Assembly: GCF_028606985.1 (NCBI RefSeq)
Contig: NZ_CP117416.1
Location: 3,200,001 to 3,264,000 of the forward strand
DNA: 64,000 bases
Origin: Paenibacillus kyungheensis
Lineage (GTDB): Bacteria > Bacillota > Bacilli > Paenibacillales > Paenibacillaceae
Direction: 5' to 3'
Positions 8,446-17,977 of this stretch are shown piece after piece. Positions within the stretch are counted from its first letter, which is position 1. Every line of letters begins with the position of its first letter. A program made the position numbers and the translations under genes. A model generated the notes under the pieces. It saw only the letters and a program-made list of their open reading frames with translations. It made no database searches and was not told the origin of the DNA.

Positions 8446-8464
8446 GATAATGATTCTCATTGTC
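8446..8464 (-). promoter_or_regulatory. Fur box upstream of the flavodoxin
   Basis: GATAATGATTCTCATTGTC matches the classic 19-bp Fur consensus at 16 to 17 positions and lies about 45 bp before the flavodoxin start. The rest of 8402-8806 is AT-rich; it should hold the divergent promoters, but no further gene is seen. Confidence 0.85.
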
Positions 8465-8806
8465 AACAACGAATTTTAAATTTTTAATTTATTTTTGTTT
8501 TACGGATATTTTCGTCTGTTATCTAGATGTTCTTATTCTTCTGACCAATAGATAATGCGTAATAAAGTGTATGTAACAGCAAAATATTTGCTTCATTTAT
8601 TTTAGCTAATCTAATATGATATAAAAGATTTATACCGTACTTTTTGTTTTTTTGAGAGTAGAAATCAAATATAGCTTCCTTTCATCTATTGTTATACAAT
8701 GAAATGCGGTAAACTGATAAAGATGGCTTTATAGGCTACTCTGTATATAGATGATTGTACCTAGACAATATCTATCGAGAAATAAAATATAAGGATGGAT
8801 TATTAC

Positions 8807-9676
8807 ATGTATATTGCTGATCAATGGAAAGATTATGAATTAATTGATACGGGCGCAGGTGAGCGTCTGGAGCGTTGGGGCGAAATCTTATTACGTCGTC
8901 CAGACCCGCAGATCATCTGGCCTCTTCAATCCGCAGATCGAGACCCGCGTTGGAATCAAGTCCACGGGCATTATCACCGTAGCGCTTCAGGTGGTGGCGA
9001 ATGGGAATGGAAACGCAAAATTCCAGAACGCTGGAATATTCGCTATGGCGATCTGAATTTCCATATCAAACCAACAAATTTCAAACATACCGGTCTATTC
9101 CCTGAACAAGCAGCAAACTGGAGCTGGATGATGGACAAAATCAAAAATGCAGGTCGTCCTATCACTGTGTTGAACTTATTCGCTTATACTGGTGGAGCTA
9201 CGACTGCTGCTTCTTATGCAGGCGCTGATGTCGTCCACGTAGATGCGGCTAAAGGCATGGTGCAATGGGCAAAAGAAAATCATCAATTGTCTGGTATCGG
9301 CGATCGCCCGGTACGTTTTATTACAGATGATGTATTTAAATTTGTACAACGTGAGCAACGTCGTGGTAACAAATACGATGCAATCATTATGGACCCTCCT
9401 TCCTATGGACGTGGCCCTGGTGGCGAAATGTGGAAATTGGAATCCAGTCTGTATCCGTTCCTGGAATCTTGCTTGTCGATTATGTCTGACAATCCATTAT
9501 TTATGCTGATCAACTCGTATACAACAGGAATCGCTCCTACCGTGTTGTCTAATATTTTGAATATGACAATGCAACAACGTTACGGTGGTACCCTTTCTTC
9601 TGGTGAAATTGGTCTACCTATCACGAACTCAGGTCTGAATTTACCTTGTGGTATTCTTGGACGCTGGGAAAGCTGA
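8807..9676 (+). CDS. Class I SAM-dependent methyltransferase, RlmI/RlmK-like
   Basis: 289 residues from the ATG at 8807, which has AAGGATGG 8 nt upstream; the earlier ATG at 8795 lies inside that site. Motif I is VLNLFAYTGGATTAASYAGA, with the acidic adenosine-binding VHVDAAKGMV after it. The catalytic-loop motif is IIMDPPSYGRG. This is the COG1092 group, which methylates C5 of cytosine in 23S rRNA (RlmI-like), though the PUA domain of true RlmI is absent. The next gene is an rRNA/tRNA pseudouridine synthase 10 bp downstream, supporting a joint RNA-modification operon. The exact target is unknown. Confidence 0.82.
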   Translation: MYIADQWKDYELIDTGAGERLERWGEILLRRPDPQIIWPLQSADRDPRWNQVHGHYHRSASGGGEWEWKRKIPERWNIRYGDLNFHIKPTNFKHTGLFPEQAANWSWMMDKIKNAGRPITVLNLFAYTGGATTAASYAGADVVHVDAAKGMVQWAKENHQLSGIGDRPVRFITDDVFKFVQREQRRGNKYDAIIMDPPSYGRGPGGEMWKLESSLYPFLESCLSIMSDNPLFMLINSYTTGIAPTVLSNILNMTMQQRYGGTLSSGEIGLPITNSGLNLPCGILGRWES

Positions 9677-9686
9677 GGAATAACAA

Positions 9687-10457
9687 ATGGAACAACATTC
9701 AAATACTAAAGGCAGAGAACCGATTCCTGTTCTTTATGAAGACAATCATATTATCGGCGTTGTAAAGCCAGTAAATATTCCTTCTCAAGAAGATCCAACA
9801 GGCGATCCAGATATGCTGACGTTGATCAAAGAAGATCTGAAAGAGCGTTATAACAAAGCAGGCAATGTCTATTTGGGATTGATCCACCGTCTGGATCGTC
9901 CGGTAGGCGGAGCGATGGTATTTGCCAAAACATCCAAAGCGGCTTCTCGTTTGTCCGAATCTGTACGTAGTCGTACGATGGTGAAACGTTATGTGGCGGT
10001 TGTACGTGGTATTCCTACTGTATCCAAAGCAACACTTAAAGACGTGCTTCTCAAAAATGCACGCACTAATACAGGCGCAGTAGTACCAGCAGGAACTACG
10101 GGTGGTAAAGAAGCTGTACTGGATTATGAAGTACTGGCTCAAAATGAGGATTTGAATCTAGCGCTAGTGTTAATTCATTTGCATACTGGACGTTCTCACC
10201 AGATTCGGATTCAAATGTCTCATGCAGGTTATCCGTTATTCGGGGATCAAAAGTATGGTGCTGAAGTAAACCGTCGTGGTGAACAATTAGCATTGTGGTC
10301 AGTACTGACTGCTGTTCCTCATCCTGTCGGTGGTCGAATGATCTCTATGATCTCACTTCCTCCGCAGACTAAGCCGTGGATTGAATGGTCGAGTGATATT
10401 TATGAGCAATTGAAGCAACGGTTGGAGCTTGAGTTGGAGCAAACGAAGTTGAAGTAA
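9687..10457 (+). CDS. RluA-family pseudouridine synthase
   Basis: 256 residues. It contains the RluA signature HRLDRPVGGAMVFAKT with the catalytic Asp of RLD, the preceding VVKPVNIPSQED, and the later LHTGRSHQIRIQMSH. There is no S4 RNA-binding domain at the N-terminus, so it is the short form of the family. It isomerises uridine in rRNA or tRNA in the cytosol. GAGG lies 9 nt before the ATG, 10 bp after the methyltransferase, and the transcript ends at 10515-10566. Confidence 0.88.
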   Translation: MEQHSNTKGREPIPVLYEDNHIIGVVKPVNIPSQEDPTGDPDMLTLIKEDLKERYNKAGNVYLGLIHRLDRPVGGAMVFAKTSKAASRLSESVRSRTMVKRYVAVVRGIPTVSKATLKDVLLKNARTNTGAVVPAGTTGGKEAVLDYEVLAQNEDLNLALVLIHLHTGRSHQIRIQMSHAGYPLFGDQKYGAEVNRRGEQLALWSVLTAVPHPVGGRMISMISLPPQTKPWIEWSSDIYEQLKQRLELELEQTKLK

Positions 10458-10514
10458 GTAGAACAAGATTGAGATAATGTGTGAAATTAATCTCAGTATT
10501 GTATAAATAGGATA

Positions 10515-10566
10515 CAAAAAAGCTTTTCCATTGCCTTGTAATCAAGGAGCGGAAAAGCTTTTTTCA
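10515..10566 (+). terminator. Terminator of the RNA-modification operon
   Basis: AAAAAGCTTTTCC pairs with GGAAAAGCTTTTT, with a nested CCTTG/CAAGG hairpin, and ends in a T run. Confidence 0.85.
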
Positions 10567-10634
10567 TTTATATTGGAATATTAATTCAGCAGAGATTTAA
10601 ATTTAGAGATTTGTACTGGTAGTTTGATGTACAA

Positions 10635-10769
10635 GCGCTTCGAGAATAGCTATTCTTTCCGTCGCTGTTAAGAAGGGATATTTTGAATCACTGCTTAGGG
10701 CAGTAAATATCCCTTCTTAAAGGCGAGCGCTTCGCTCTTTCAGAATCATCTATTCTCTTAGCTTCGTGC
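10635..10769. repeat. Compound palindromic element in a gene-free island
   Basis: The central hairpin is TTAAGAAGGGATATTT (10668-10683) with its perfect complement at 10705-10720, topped by ACTGC/GCAGT. Outside it, GAGAATAG (10642-10649) pairs with CTATTCTC (10750-10757), and a small GAGCG-CTT-CGCTC hairpin sits at 10725-10737. The whole is a nested, branched inverted repeat of about 130 bp. It lies between two terminators that close the convergent operons (10515-10566 and 10878-10921), so neither operon needs it as a terminator. It could be a REP/MITE-like repeat or a structured RNA. Confidence 0.6.
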
Positions 10770-10877
10770 ATAAAGATACTTTGAGTTTCCACTATTTCAA
10801 AATATAATATTATAACTGTATCGTTTTTTTGCTTCACTATTTAACATACGTCAAATTGTTGTTAGGCGATGAATATG

Positions 10878-10921
10878 TACAAAAAACTTCTCTTGCTGTC
10901 TGTAGATAGCAAGAGAAGTTT
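10878..10921 (-). terminator. Terminator of the parE-parC operon
   Basis: AAACTTCTCTTGCT (10884-10897) and its complement AGCAAGAGAAGTTT (10908-10921) form a 14-bp stem with a T tract on the minus strand. Confidence 0.85.
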
Positions 10922-10955
10922 ATTTTATAGCATTATTTTATTTTCACTTAAAAAA

Positions 10956-13418
10956 TCAGGTAGAGCCGTTAGAAGATAAATCTTCTACAATTCCGGTAAT
11001 ACTATCTGCTTTGTCCATTTCGACAATCTGTTTACCAATATGTCTACGTTCATCGGTTTGTAGTGCGGCTTTGCTATTGAATCCGATCATGCGATTAGGA
11101 GGTAAAATAGCTAGGAATGAACGATGTTCTTCGCAGACAAAAGCACCGATAATGCGATTGCCGTTAGGTTTGGAACGTTTACCTTCTTTGAACTCAAAAG
11201 TAGATAATCCTTTACCACCGCGACTTTGCGTCTGATACTGTAACAATGAAGTACGTTTGGCATAACCGAGATCGGTAATGACCATCAATTGTCCTTCTTC
11301 TCCATCTACCCATAAGACTACAGCAACTTCATCGTCTCCAACCAATTGAATCCCACGTACACCTGCTGCTACACGACCCATTGGATTCACTTCTTCGGCG
11401 CGGAAACGGATACTCATACCGTCTTTGGTAATTAGCATCAAGTCTCTTGCTTGTCCTGCCCGGGTGACTGAGATCACTTCATCCCCATCCCCTAGCTTAC
11501 AAGCAGCAACTGCTCCTGAACGCTTGGTTGCATACTCTTTAATTTCTGTACGCTTCACTTGACCTCGCTTGGTGACAAAGATCAAATCTGCTTGTTCTTC
11601 TTCAAAATTGCGAACCGGAATCATCGTTACGATTCGATCTTCACGAGTCATCGGGATGATATTTACAATCGCTTTTCCTGTTTCTTTCCATTTGAAGTCA
11701 GGAATCTGATGAACAGGCAATAAGAAGTATTGTCCTCGCTGTGTAAATACAAGCAGACTATCCAGTGTATTTACATTTATCACATCACGAATATAATCAT
11801 CTTCCTTAGCGCCTGATCCATTACGTTCTCCACCGGAACGATTGAAAGACATCATACTGGTACGCTTAATATAACCATCGTTAGAAAGGCTAACCAATAC
11901 ATCTTCGGAATTAATCATCACTTCAAGATTAACTTTTAATTCTTCAACTTCATCTTGAATAATCGAACGACGATTAATACCATGCTTATCATGAATTTCC
12001 AGTAATTCTTTTTTGATCAATCCAACTAGCTTTTTATCGCTACCAAGAATGGCGCGGAAATTCGTAATTTTTTTCTGGATATCATTCAGTTCTTTTTCAA
12101 CCTGATTAATTTCTAGATTGGTTATGCGATACAATTGAAGCGTCAAAATAGCATCTGCTTGGCGTTCAGTAAGACCAAACATCCATTGCAAATTATTTTG
12201 TGCATCCTGACGGTTTTTAGACGCTTTGATCGCTGCAATCACTTCATCTAATACATTTAGCGCTTTAGCCAGACCTTCTAATACGTGTGCACGATCTTCA
12301 ACTTTATCAAGATCATGTTGTGTACGACGTGTCACCACTTCACGTTGATGAGCAATATAAGCTTCTAGAATACTTTTAAGTCCCATTTGCTGAGGAGCTT
12401 TATTTACGATCGCTACCATATTGAAATTATAAGTAACTTGTAGATCGGTTTTTTTGAGCAAATAAGCAAGAATTCCTTGTGCATCTGCTTCTTTTTTCAG
12501 TTCAATAACGATCCGTAGTCCATCGCGTCCACTTTCATCACGAACTTCAGCGATACCTTCTACTTTTTTCTCAAGCCGTATATTTTCCATCGCAGTGACA
12601 AGGCGAACTTTGACAACTTGATAAGGAATCTCGGTAATAACGATCTGTTGTTTGCCGCCACGTAATGTTTCGATTTCGGTTTTGGAACGTACGTAAATAC
12701 GTCCTTTTCCTGTGGAGTACGCATCTCGTATGCCGTCTCCGCCCATAATTGTACCACCTGTTGGAAAATCAGGGCCTTTGATATAATTCATCAATTCAGG
12801 CAATTCCATTTCTGGATTTTCCATTAACGCAATACAGCCTTCAATCACTTCGCGCAGACTGTGCGGAGGAATTTCAGTAGCAAAACCAGACGAAATTCCG
12901 CTTACTCCGTTCACTAACAAGTTAGGATAACGAGAAGGTAGAACGACCGGCTCTTGCGTCGTATTATCGAAATTATCTTTAAATTGTACGGTGTTGCGAT
13001 CAATATCACGCAAAATTTCCATCGCTATCGAAGATAGACGTGCTTCTGTATAACGCATCGCTGCTGCTGGATCATCATCAGGAGATCCCCAGTTACCATG
13101 TCCATCGACAAGCGTATGACTCATTTTCCATGGTTGTGCCATCCGTACCATACCATCATAGATCGATGAATCACCATGAGGGTGATAATTACCCATCACA
13201 TCGCCGACCGTTTTGGCAGATTTGCGGTATCCTTTTTCAGGAGTATTGCCCGAGTCGTACATCGCGTACAAAATACGGCGTTGTACCGGCTTTAATCCAT
13301 CACGAACATCAGGAATTGCGCGGTCTTGAATAATATATTTAGAGTAGCGACCAAAACGGTCTCCAACGATTTCTTCTAGAAATGCTGGCAAAAATTTATC
13401 GTTATTTTCAATAGCCAT
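10956..13418 (-). CDS. parC: DNA topoisomerase IV subunit A
   Basis: 820 residues, close to B. subtilis ParC in length. The winged-helix/tower core starts at [20 protein letters not shown]. The quinolone-resistance region is [20 protein letters not shown], with Ser retained (wild-type pattern). The catalytic tyrosine is Tyr123 in [12 protein letters not shown]. The C-terminal third holds the beta-pinwheel repeats ([36 protein letters not shown]). The pairing with a ParE-length partner upstream and the absence of the GyrA-box QRRGGKG support ParC over GyrA. ParC binds and cuts DNA for decatenation. AAGGTG lies about 8 nt before the ATG; parE is 178 bp upstream. Confidence 0.92.
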   Translation of the reverse strand: MAIENNDKFLPAFLEEIVGDRFGRYSKYIIQDRAIPDVRDGLKPVQRRILYAMYDSGNTPEKGYRKSAKTVGDVMGNYHPHGDSSIYDGMVRMAQPWKMSHTLVDGHGNWGSPDDDPAAAMRYTEARLSSIAMEILRDIDRNTVQFKDNFDNTTQEPVVLPSRYPNLLVNGVSGISSGFATEIPPHSLREVIEGCIALMENPEMELPELMNYIKGPDFPTGGTIMGGDGIRDAYSTGKGRIYVRSKTEIETLRGGKQQIVITEIPYQVVKVRLVTAMENIRLEKKVEGIAEVRDESGRDGLRIVIELKKEADAQGILAYLLKKTDLQVTYNFNMVAIVNKAPQQMGLKSILEAYIAHQREVVTRRTQHDLDKVEDRAHVLEGLAKALNVLDEVIAAIKASKNRQDAQNNLQWMFGLTERQADAILTLQLYRITNLEINQVEKELNDIQKKITNFRAILGSDKKLVGLIKKELLEIHDKHGINRRSIIQDEVEELKVNLEVMINSEDVLVSLSNDGYIKRTSMMSFNRSGGERNGSGAKEDDYIRDVINVNTLDSLLVFTQRGQYFLLPVHQIPDFKWKETGKAIVNIIPMTREDRIVTMIPVRNFEEEQADLIFVTKRGQVKRTEIKEYATKRSGAVAACKLGDGDEVISVTRAGQARDLMLITKDGMSIRFRAEEVNPMGRVAAGVRGIQLVGDDEVAVVLWVDGEEGQLMVITDLGYAKRTSLLQYQTQSRGGKGLSTFEFKEGKRSKPNGNRIIGAFVCEEHRSFLAILPPNRMIGFNSKAALQTDERRHIGKQIVEMDKADSITGIVEDLSSNGST

Positions 13419-13461
13419 CCGTTCACCTTACCTTCCGAGCTTATCGCCGGATAATTTTGAA

Positions 13462-13546
13462 GCCGCCGCAGAGTACAGAGGGAAGTGAATACCATTCCAA
13501 CCAAGTACGGTATGATGCTCACTTCCATCTGCACTAACGCAGCGGC
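13462..13546 (-). other. Long imperfect hairpin in the parE-parC spacer
   Basis: GCCGC(T/C)GC and GGAAGTGA segments on the left pair with matching segments on the right over about 30 positions per arm, with a few mismatches, around a 20-nt loop. No T run follows, so it does not look like a terminator. It may be an RNA stability or processing site, or a repeat. Confidence 0.55.
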
Positions 13547-13596
13547 TCATTTAGTTTCATCATTACTAAAATTCAATTTACATATTATCTAGTGTA

Positions 13597-15582
13597 TTAC
13601 TCTACATATTCTGTAAAGTCTACATTTTCTACAATCCAACGTTTACGAGGATCGACTTTATCACCCATCAGTGTAGATACACGACGCTCTGCTTTGGCAG
13701 CATCTTCGATCTGCACCTGCAATAACGTACGACTTTCAGGATTCATCGTTGTCTCCCATAATTGCTCGGGATTCATTTCTCCTAATCCTTTATAGCGTTG
13801 CAAATCGACATTTTTGCCAAACTCTTTCATCGATTGGTTCAGTTCTTCGTCTGTCCATACATAACGTTCTTGCGATTTTTTACCTGCACGTTGAGAAATT
13901 TTGTACAACGGAGGTTGAGCAATATAGACTTTACCATTATCGATCAATTGCTTCATATAACGGTAGAAGAACGTTAGTAATAAGACTTGAATATGAGCAC
14001 CATCGGTATCCGCATCGGTCATAATAATGATTTTGGAGTAGTTGCTATCTTCTATCGCAAATTCTGTTCCTACTCCTGCTCCAATAGCAGAAATAATCGC
14101 CCGATACTCTTCATTTTTCATCACATCAGCAAGTTTGGATTTCTCCGGATTCATTGGTTTACCTTTGAGTGGTAAGATCGCTTGAATTTTGGAATCTCGT
14201 CCTTGCTTCGCAGAACCACCTGCCGAATCTCCTTCGACGATAAATAGTTCATTTTTAGAAAAATCTTTGGATTGCGCAGGGCTTAGCTTACCGTTCAGAT
14301 TCGAACTTTCACTGCGTTTGCGTCCTGTACGCATGTCGTCACGTGCTTTACGAGCCGCTTCGCGTGCACGAGAAGCTTGAACCGCTTTTTTAATCAGTTT
14401 TTGGCCGACTTGTGGGTTTTCTTCAAGAAAACGTTGCATATTTTCAGCGACGACAGCATCTACTGCTCCACGTGCGGAAGAACTACCCAGTTGGTCTTTC
14501 GTTTGACCCACAAATTCTACATCTGACATTTTGACGCTGATTACCGCCATCATGCCTTCACGTAAATCTCCACCTTCGAGGTTTTTATCTTTTTCTTTGA
14601 TAAGCGCTGTTTTGCGAGCATAATCATTTAATACGCGAGTGTATGCTGTTCTGAATCCCGTCTCATGTGTACCGCCGCCCCGTGTAGGGATCGAATTAAC
14701 AAATGAAGCAAGCGTCTCAGTATACCCTGCATTGTACTGCATCGCTACTTCGACTTCGATATCTTCACGTTCAATATTGAAATGAATAACATCATGCAAT
14801 ACATCTTTACCTTCATTCAGAAATTCTACGAATTGACTGGCTCCGCCTTCATAATAAAAACGATCTTCTTTATCATTACGGTCGTCTTTTAGCAAAATTT
14901 CTAGTCCTGAATTTAGAAAAGCAATCTCTTGCAGACGTTCAGCAAGCGTATCATAATTCAATGCTATCCCTTGTTGGAACACACGAATATCTGGTTTGAA
15001 TGTAACTTTTGTTCCTGTAATTTTGGTTTTGCCAATCACTTCTAGACCACTTACAGGTTCACCTACATGTTCTTTGCCTTTTTTATCAACCCAATATTCA
15101 AAACGTTGACGATGAATACCACCATCACGATAAATTTCTACTTCCAGCCACTCGGATAAAGCGTTGGTTACAGAAGCACCAACTCCATGTAAACCTCCGG
15201 ACTTTTTGTATCCTCCACCGCCGAATTTACCTCCGGCATGCAAAATGGTAAATACAACCTGTGGTGTAGGTACTCCACTTTTATGCATTCCTGTCGGAAT
15301 ACCGCGTCCGTTATCAAAAACTGTAACTGAACCATCTTTGTTCAGTGAAATCTCAATTTTTGAACAATGTTTTGCCAAATGCTCGTCAACTGCGTTGTCC
15401 ACAATCTCCCATACGAGATGATGAAGCCCAGATGAACTTGTACTACCGATATACATCCCCGGACGTTTCCGTACGGCAACCAGCCCTTCAAGCACCTGAA
15501 TGTCGTCAGCATCATACCCGGAAACTGGCGGATTAACATTACCACGGGATGAATTTGTGAGTGAATCGATCTTTTCGACCAT
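13597..15582 (-). CDS. parE: DNA topoisomerase IV subunit B
   Basis: 661 residues. The GHKL ATPase has EIVDNAVDEHL and DNGRGIPTG (N-terminal ATP-binding motifs) and GGLHGVGASVTNALSE. The transducer carries the QTKDQLGSSSARG lid region. The TOPRIM domain has FIVEGDSAGGSAKQGRD and a MTDADTDGAHI metal site. The C-terminus gives RYKGLGEMNPEQLWETTMNP. Length and the LGS-type strand favour ParE over GyrB. It supplies ATP hydrolysis for ParC-mediated decatenation. It is the first gene of the parE-parC operon. A G-rich ribosome binding site (AGAGGGGG) precedes the ATG; the 370-bp region upstream is AT-rich and holds its promoter. Confidence 0.92.
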   Translation of the reverse strand: MVEKIDSLTNSSRGNVNPPVSGYDADDIQVLEGLVAVRKRPGMYIGSTSSSGLHHLVWEIVDNAVDEHLAKHCSKIEISLNKDGSVTVFDNGRGIPTGMHKSGVPTPQVVFTILHAGGKFGGGGYKKSGGLHGVGASVTNALSEWLEVEIYRDGGIHRQRFEYWVDKKGKEHVGEPVSGLEVIGKTKITGTKVTFKPDIRVFQQGIALNYDTLAERLQEIAFLNSGLEILLKDDRNDKEDRFYYEGGASQFVEFLNEGKDVLHDVIHFNIEREDIEVEVAMQYNAGYTETLASFVNSIPTRGGGTHETGFRTAYTRVLNDYARKTALIKEKDKNLEGGDLREGMMAVISVKMSDVEFVGQTKDQLGSSSARGAVDAVVAENMQRFLEENPQVGQKLIKKAVQASRAREAARKARDDMRTGRKRSESSNLNGKLSPAQSKDFSKNELFIVEGDSAGGSAKQGRDSKIQAILPLKGKPMNPEKSKLADVMKNEEYRAIISAIGAGVGTEFAIEDSNYSKIIIMTDADTDGAHIQVLLLTFFYRYMKQLIDNGKVYIAQPPLYKISQRAGKKSQERYVWTDEELNQSMKEFGKNVDLQRYKGLGEMNPEQLWETTMNPESRTLLQVQIEDAAKAERRVSTLMGDKVDPRKRWIVENVDFTEYVE

Positions 15583-15904
15583 TCATGGTCCCCCTCTTTA
15601 ATCTAAATATTGCTTTGTTCTGTTAGACCTTCGATTAGCATTATAAATCTTAGTCGAAAATTATACCATAGGTAAATCAATAATCGCGCTTGACCCCGAA
15701 CTATCATATCATACGCTTTTATTTTGTCGACCATTTTAATTTACATAAAATGTAATTATCGCTTAAGTTATTTCTATAATGCAAACACATGTTTCCATTT
15801 ATCTTTTAAGTGTAATCTAATCTTTTCATTTCGTAAAGATACTTCTAGCATTATTCTACGATTTCCCATTATATTAGCATGGATGATCTTTTGTAAATAA
15901 ACTT

Positions 15905-15934
15905 GCCTGCTGATCCTAAATAAGATTAGCAGGC
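15905..15934 (-). terminator. Likely terminator of the ABC-2 transporter operon
   Basis: GCCTGCTGATC pairs with GATTAGCAGGC (one G-U pair) around an 8-nt loop. The following minus-strand tract is only moderately T-rich. Confidence 0.55.
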
Positions 15935-15950
15935 ATAAAAAACATACTTT

Positions 15951-16940
15951 TTAATTGAGTACATCTCTTTTTGTAAAAACAGCAAACGAAATAATAACAG
16001 ATACGAATGCCCATACAGCTAATACTCCTAATGAGAATGGCAAAGTCATTCCTTCTATTGGTGCCGGGCTACCTGACAGGTAATTTGTTAATCCTAGATT
16101 GACCATAAATAAATACTTAGCTGTGCTCCAAGAAGCCGCCATATTGGTCAATATCGTTCCTGCGATCAACGAAGCCATCATAATCACAATACTGGCTGCG
16201 GTACTACGCACCAACACAGATACCATAAAGGCAAGTAACCCAACTGTCAAACCGACAAACCAGATCAGTCCCATTTGCATCAAAATAAATTGCCATTGTG
16301 CTACAGCATGTACTGTACTCATATCGGTTCCGGTATCGCTTGGCTGGAATCCGGTAAATACAGGAATATTAAATCCACTATAGCCAAATGCTGCACCTGA
16401 GATCACATAGGAAATAATAAAGGTACAGACGACAATCAGCGAGACAAACATCGTCAGCGTAATCAATTTACTCAATAATACTTTCCACCTGCGAATCGGC
16501 CTTGTCAGCAACATTTTAATCGTTCCGCCTGTTCGTTCAGCGGATACAAGGTCAGAAGCGATGGTCATAATCAGCAGTGGGATAAATAAACTACTGGAAT
16601 TGTCCAAAAACTCACGCGTAAATGTAACTCCGCCTGGTTCATTTGGATTCACATCATTTTCTAAATAATATTGCATCTGTTGTACAAACACACGACGATA
16701 CTTTTTCCATTCTTCGGGTACACGATCACTACCTAAAGAATTCTGATTATCGGTGATCGCTTGCTGTAATTCCACACGCCAGTCTTCACCAAACTTTGTA
16801 CGATTCTCCTGAGCTTGACGCATCTGTGCATAAGTAAACATCGGTACCAGTACCAATAAAACCAATAGCACGACATAAAATCTTTTTTTCTTAATGATTT
16901 TGATTGTCTCATTCTGTACCAATGGCCATATACTATTCAA
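15951..16940 (-). CDS. ABC-2 type transporter permease
   Basis: About 329 residues if started at TTG 16940, which has AAGGTG about 6-8 nt upstream; a GTG at 16949 is an alternative. A helix near the N-terminus (RFYVVLLVLLVLVPMFTYAQ) is followed by an external region of about 100 residues and five more helices in the C-terminal half, with the ABC-2 signature SAERTGGTIKMLLTRPIRRW before them. It overlaps the ATPase gene, so both form one exporter. Paralogues export antibiotics, Na+ or lantibiotics; the substrate is not evident. Confidence 0.82.
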   Translation of the reverse strand: MNSIWPLVQNETIKIIKKKRFYVVLLVLLVLVPMFTYAQMRQAQENRTKFGEDWRVELQQAITDNQNSLGSDRVPEEWKKYRRVFVQQMQYYLENDVNPNEPGGVTFTREFLDNSSSLFIPLLIMTIASDLVSAERTGGTIKMLLTRPIRRWKVLLSKLITLTMFVSLIVVCTFIISYVISGAAFGYSGFNIPVFTGFQPSDTGTDMSTVHAVAQWQFILMQMGLIWFVGLTVGLLAFMVSVLVRSTAASIVIMMASLIAGTILTNMAASWSTAKYLFMVNLGLTNYLSGSPAPIEGMTLPFSLGVLAVWAFVSVIISFAVFTKRDVLN

Positions 16941-17937
16941 TAAATTCACCTTCTGTCACGCCCAGAAATAGTTGTTCCAGCGTCGGGCTAAGTTTGCGTA
17001 CATTATGAATCTGAACCCCTGCTTGCACAAGAGTCGCTATCGTTGTCGAGATGTCTTCTTCCGGTGTCGCTGTGATAATGGAGTTCGTTCGAAGCGAAGC
17101 GGCTGTATCGTTATCGATATTAGAACTTTCTAAATCAAGCACTTGAATAGAAGGAATAGATTGTAGAATCTGTTCTCCTTGCATCTGAGGCTCTAGTTCC
17201 CAAATCACCAGATGCTGTGTATCTTCTACCAGTTCAGTTACTCCACCTACAGCAATCACGCTTCCCCGCCCTACAATCGCTACCCGATCACAAAGCAGTT
17301 GGATCTCACTTAATAAATGACTGGATACAAATACAGCCATACCTTGCGCTGCTAATTCACGAATAAAAATACGCATATCTCGAATCCCTTTAGGATCAAG
17401 TCCATTGGTTGGTTCATCCAAAATAAGCAATCTAGGGCGACCTAACAACGCTTGAGCAATGCCGAGCCGTTGACGCATCCCTAGTGAGTACTTGCTTACT
17501 TTATCGTGAATACGCTCATCCAGACGAACGATTTCAGTCACTTCTTGAATCCGTTTCTCATCAACTCCTGGCTGCATACGTGCAAAATGCTCCAGGTTTT
17601 CCCAGCCTGTCAGATAGGGATACATTTCAGGATTTTCAACGATTGAACCGACATAAGCTAATGCTTTTTCCGGTTGCTTGGTGACATCGTAGCCACAAAT
17701 ATTTATTGTTCCTTCAGTCGGACGAATTAAATTGACTAACATTCGAATAGTCGTTGTTTTACCTGCACCATTGGGTCCTAAAAAGCCAAAAATTTCACCT
17801 GCTTTGACTTCGAAAGTAACGTCTTTGATAATCCACTTTTTGCCGATTTTCTTTTTGACATGTTGCACAGATAATACAATCTCTTCTTGAGATGATGTAG
17901 ACTCCGAATGGGTAACTGTAGACTTCGAATCGATCAT
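16933..17937 (-). CDS. ABC transporter ATP-binding protein
   Basis: 334 residues. Walker A is GFLGPNGAGKTTTIRML, the signature is YSLGMRQRLGIAQALLG (LSGGQ replaced by YSLGM, as is common in ABC-2 ATPases), Walker B is LLILDEPTNGLDP and the H-loop is VSSHLLSE. The C-terminal extension of about 100 residues is typical of the CcmA/NatA-type branch. It works with the overlapping permease. GGAG lies about 8-9 nt before the ATG. It is 40 bp after the SGNH hydrolase gene and probably in the same operon. Confidence 0.9.
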   Translation of the reverse strand: MIDSKSTVTHSESTSSQEEIVLSVQHVKKKIGKKWIIKDVTFEVKAGEIFGFLGPNGAGKTTTIRMLVNLIRPTEGTINICGYDVTKQPEKALAYVGSIVENPEMYPYLTGWENLEHFARMQPGVDEKRIQEVTEIVRLDERIHDKVSKYSLGMRQRLGIAQALLGRPRLLILDEPTNGLDPKGIRDMRIFIRELAAQGMAVFVSSHLLSEIQLLCDRVAIVGRGSVIAVGGVTELVEDTQHLVIWELEPQMQGEQILQSIPSIQVLDLESSNIDNDTAASLRTNSIITATPEEDISTTIATLVQAGVQIHNVRKLSPTLEQLFLGVTEGEFIE

Positions 17938-17977
17938 GGTCTAGCTCCTCTCTCATTTCCATATACGCTATCAATCA

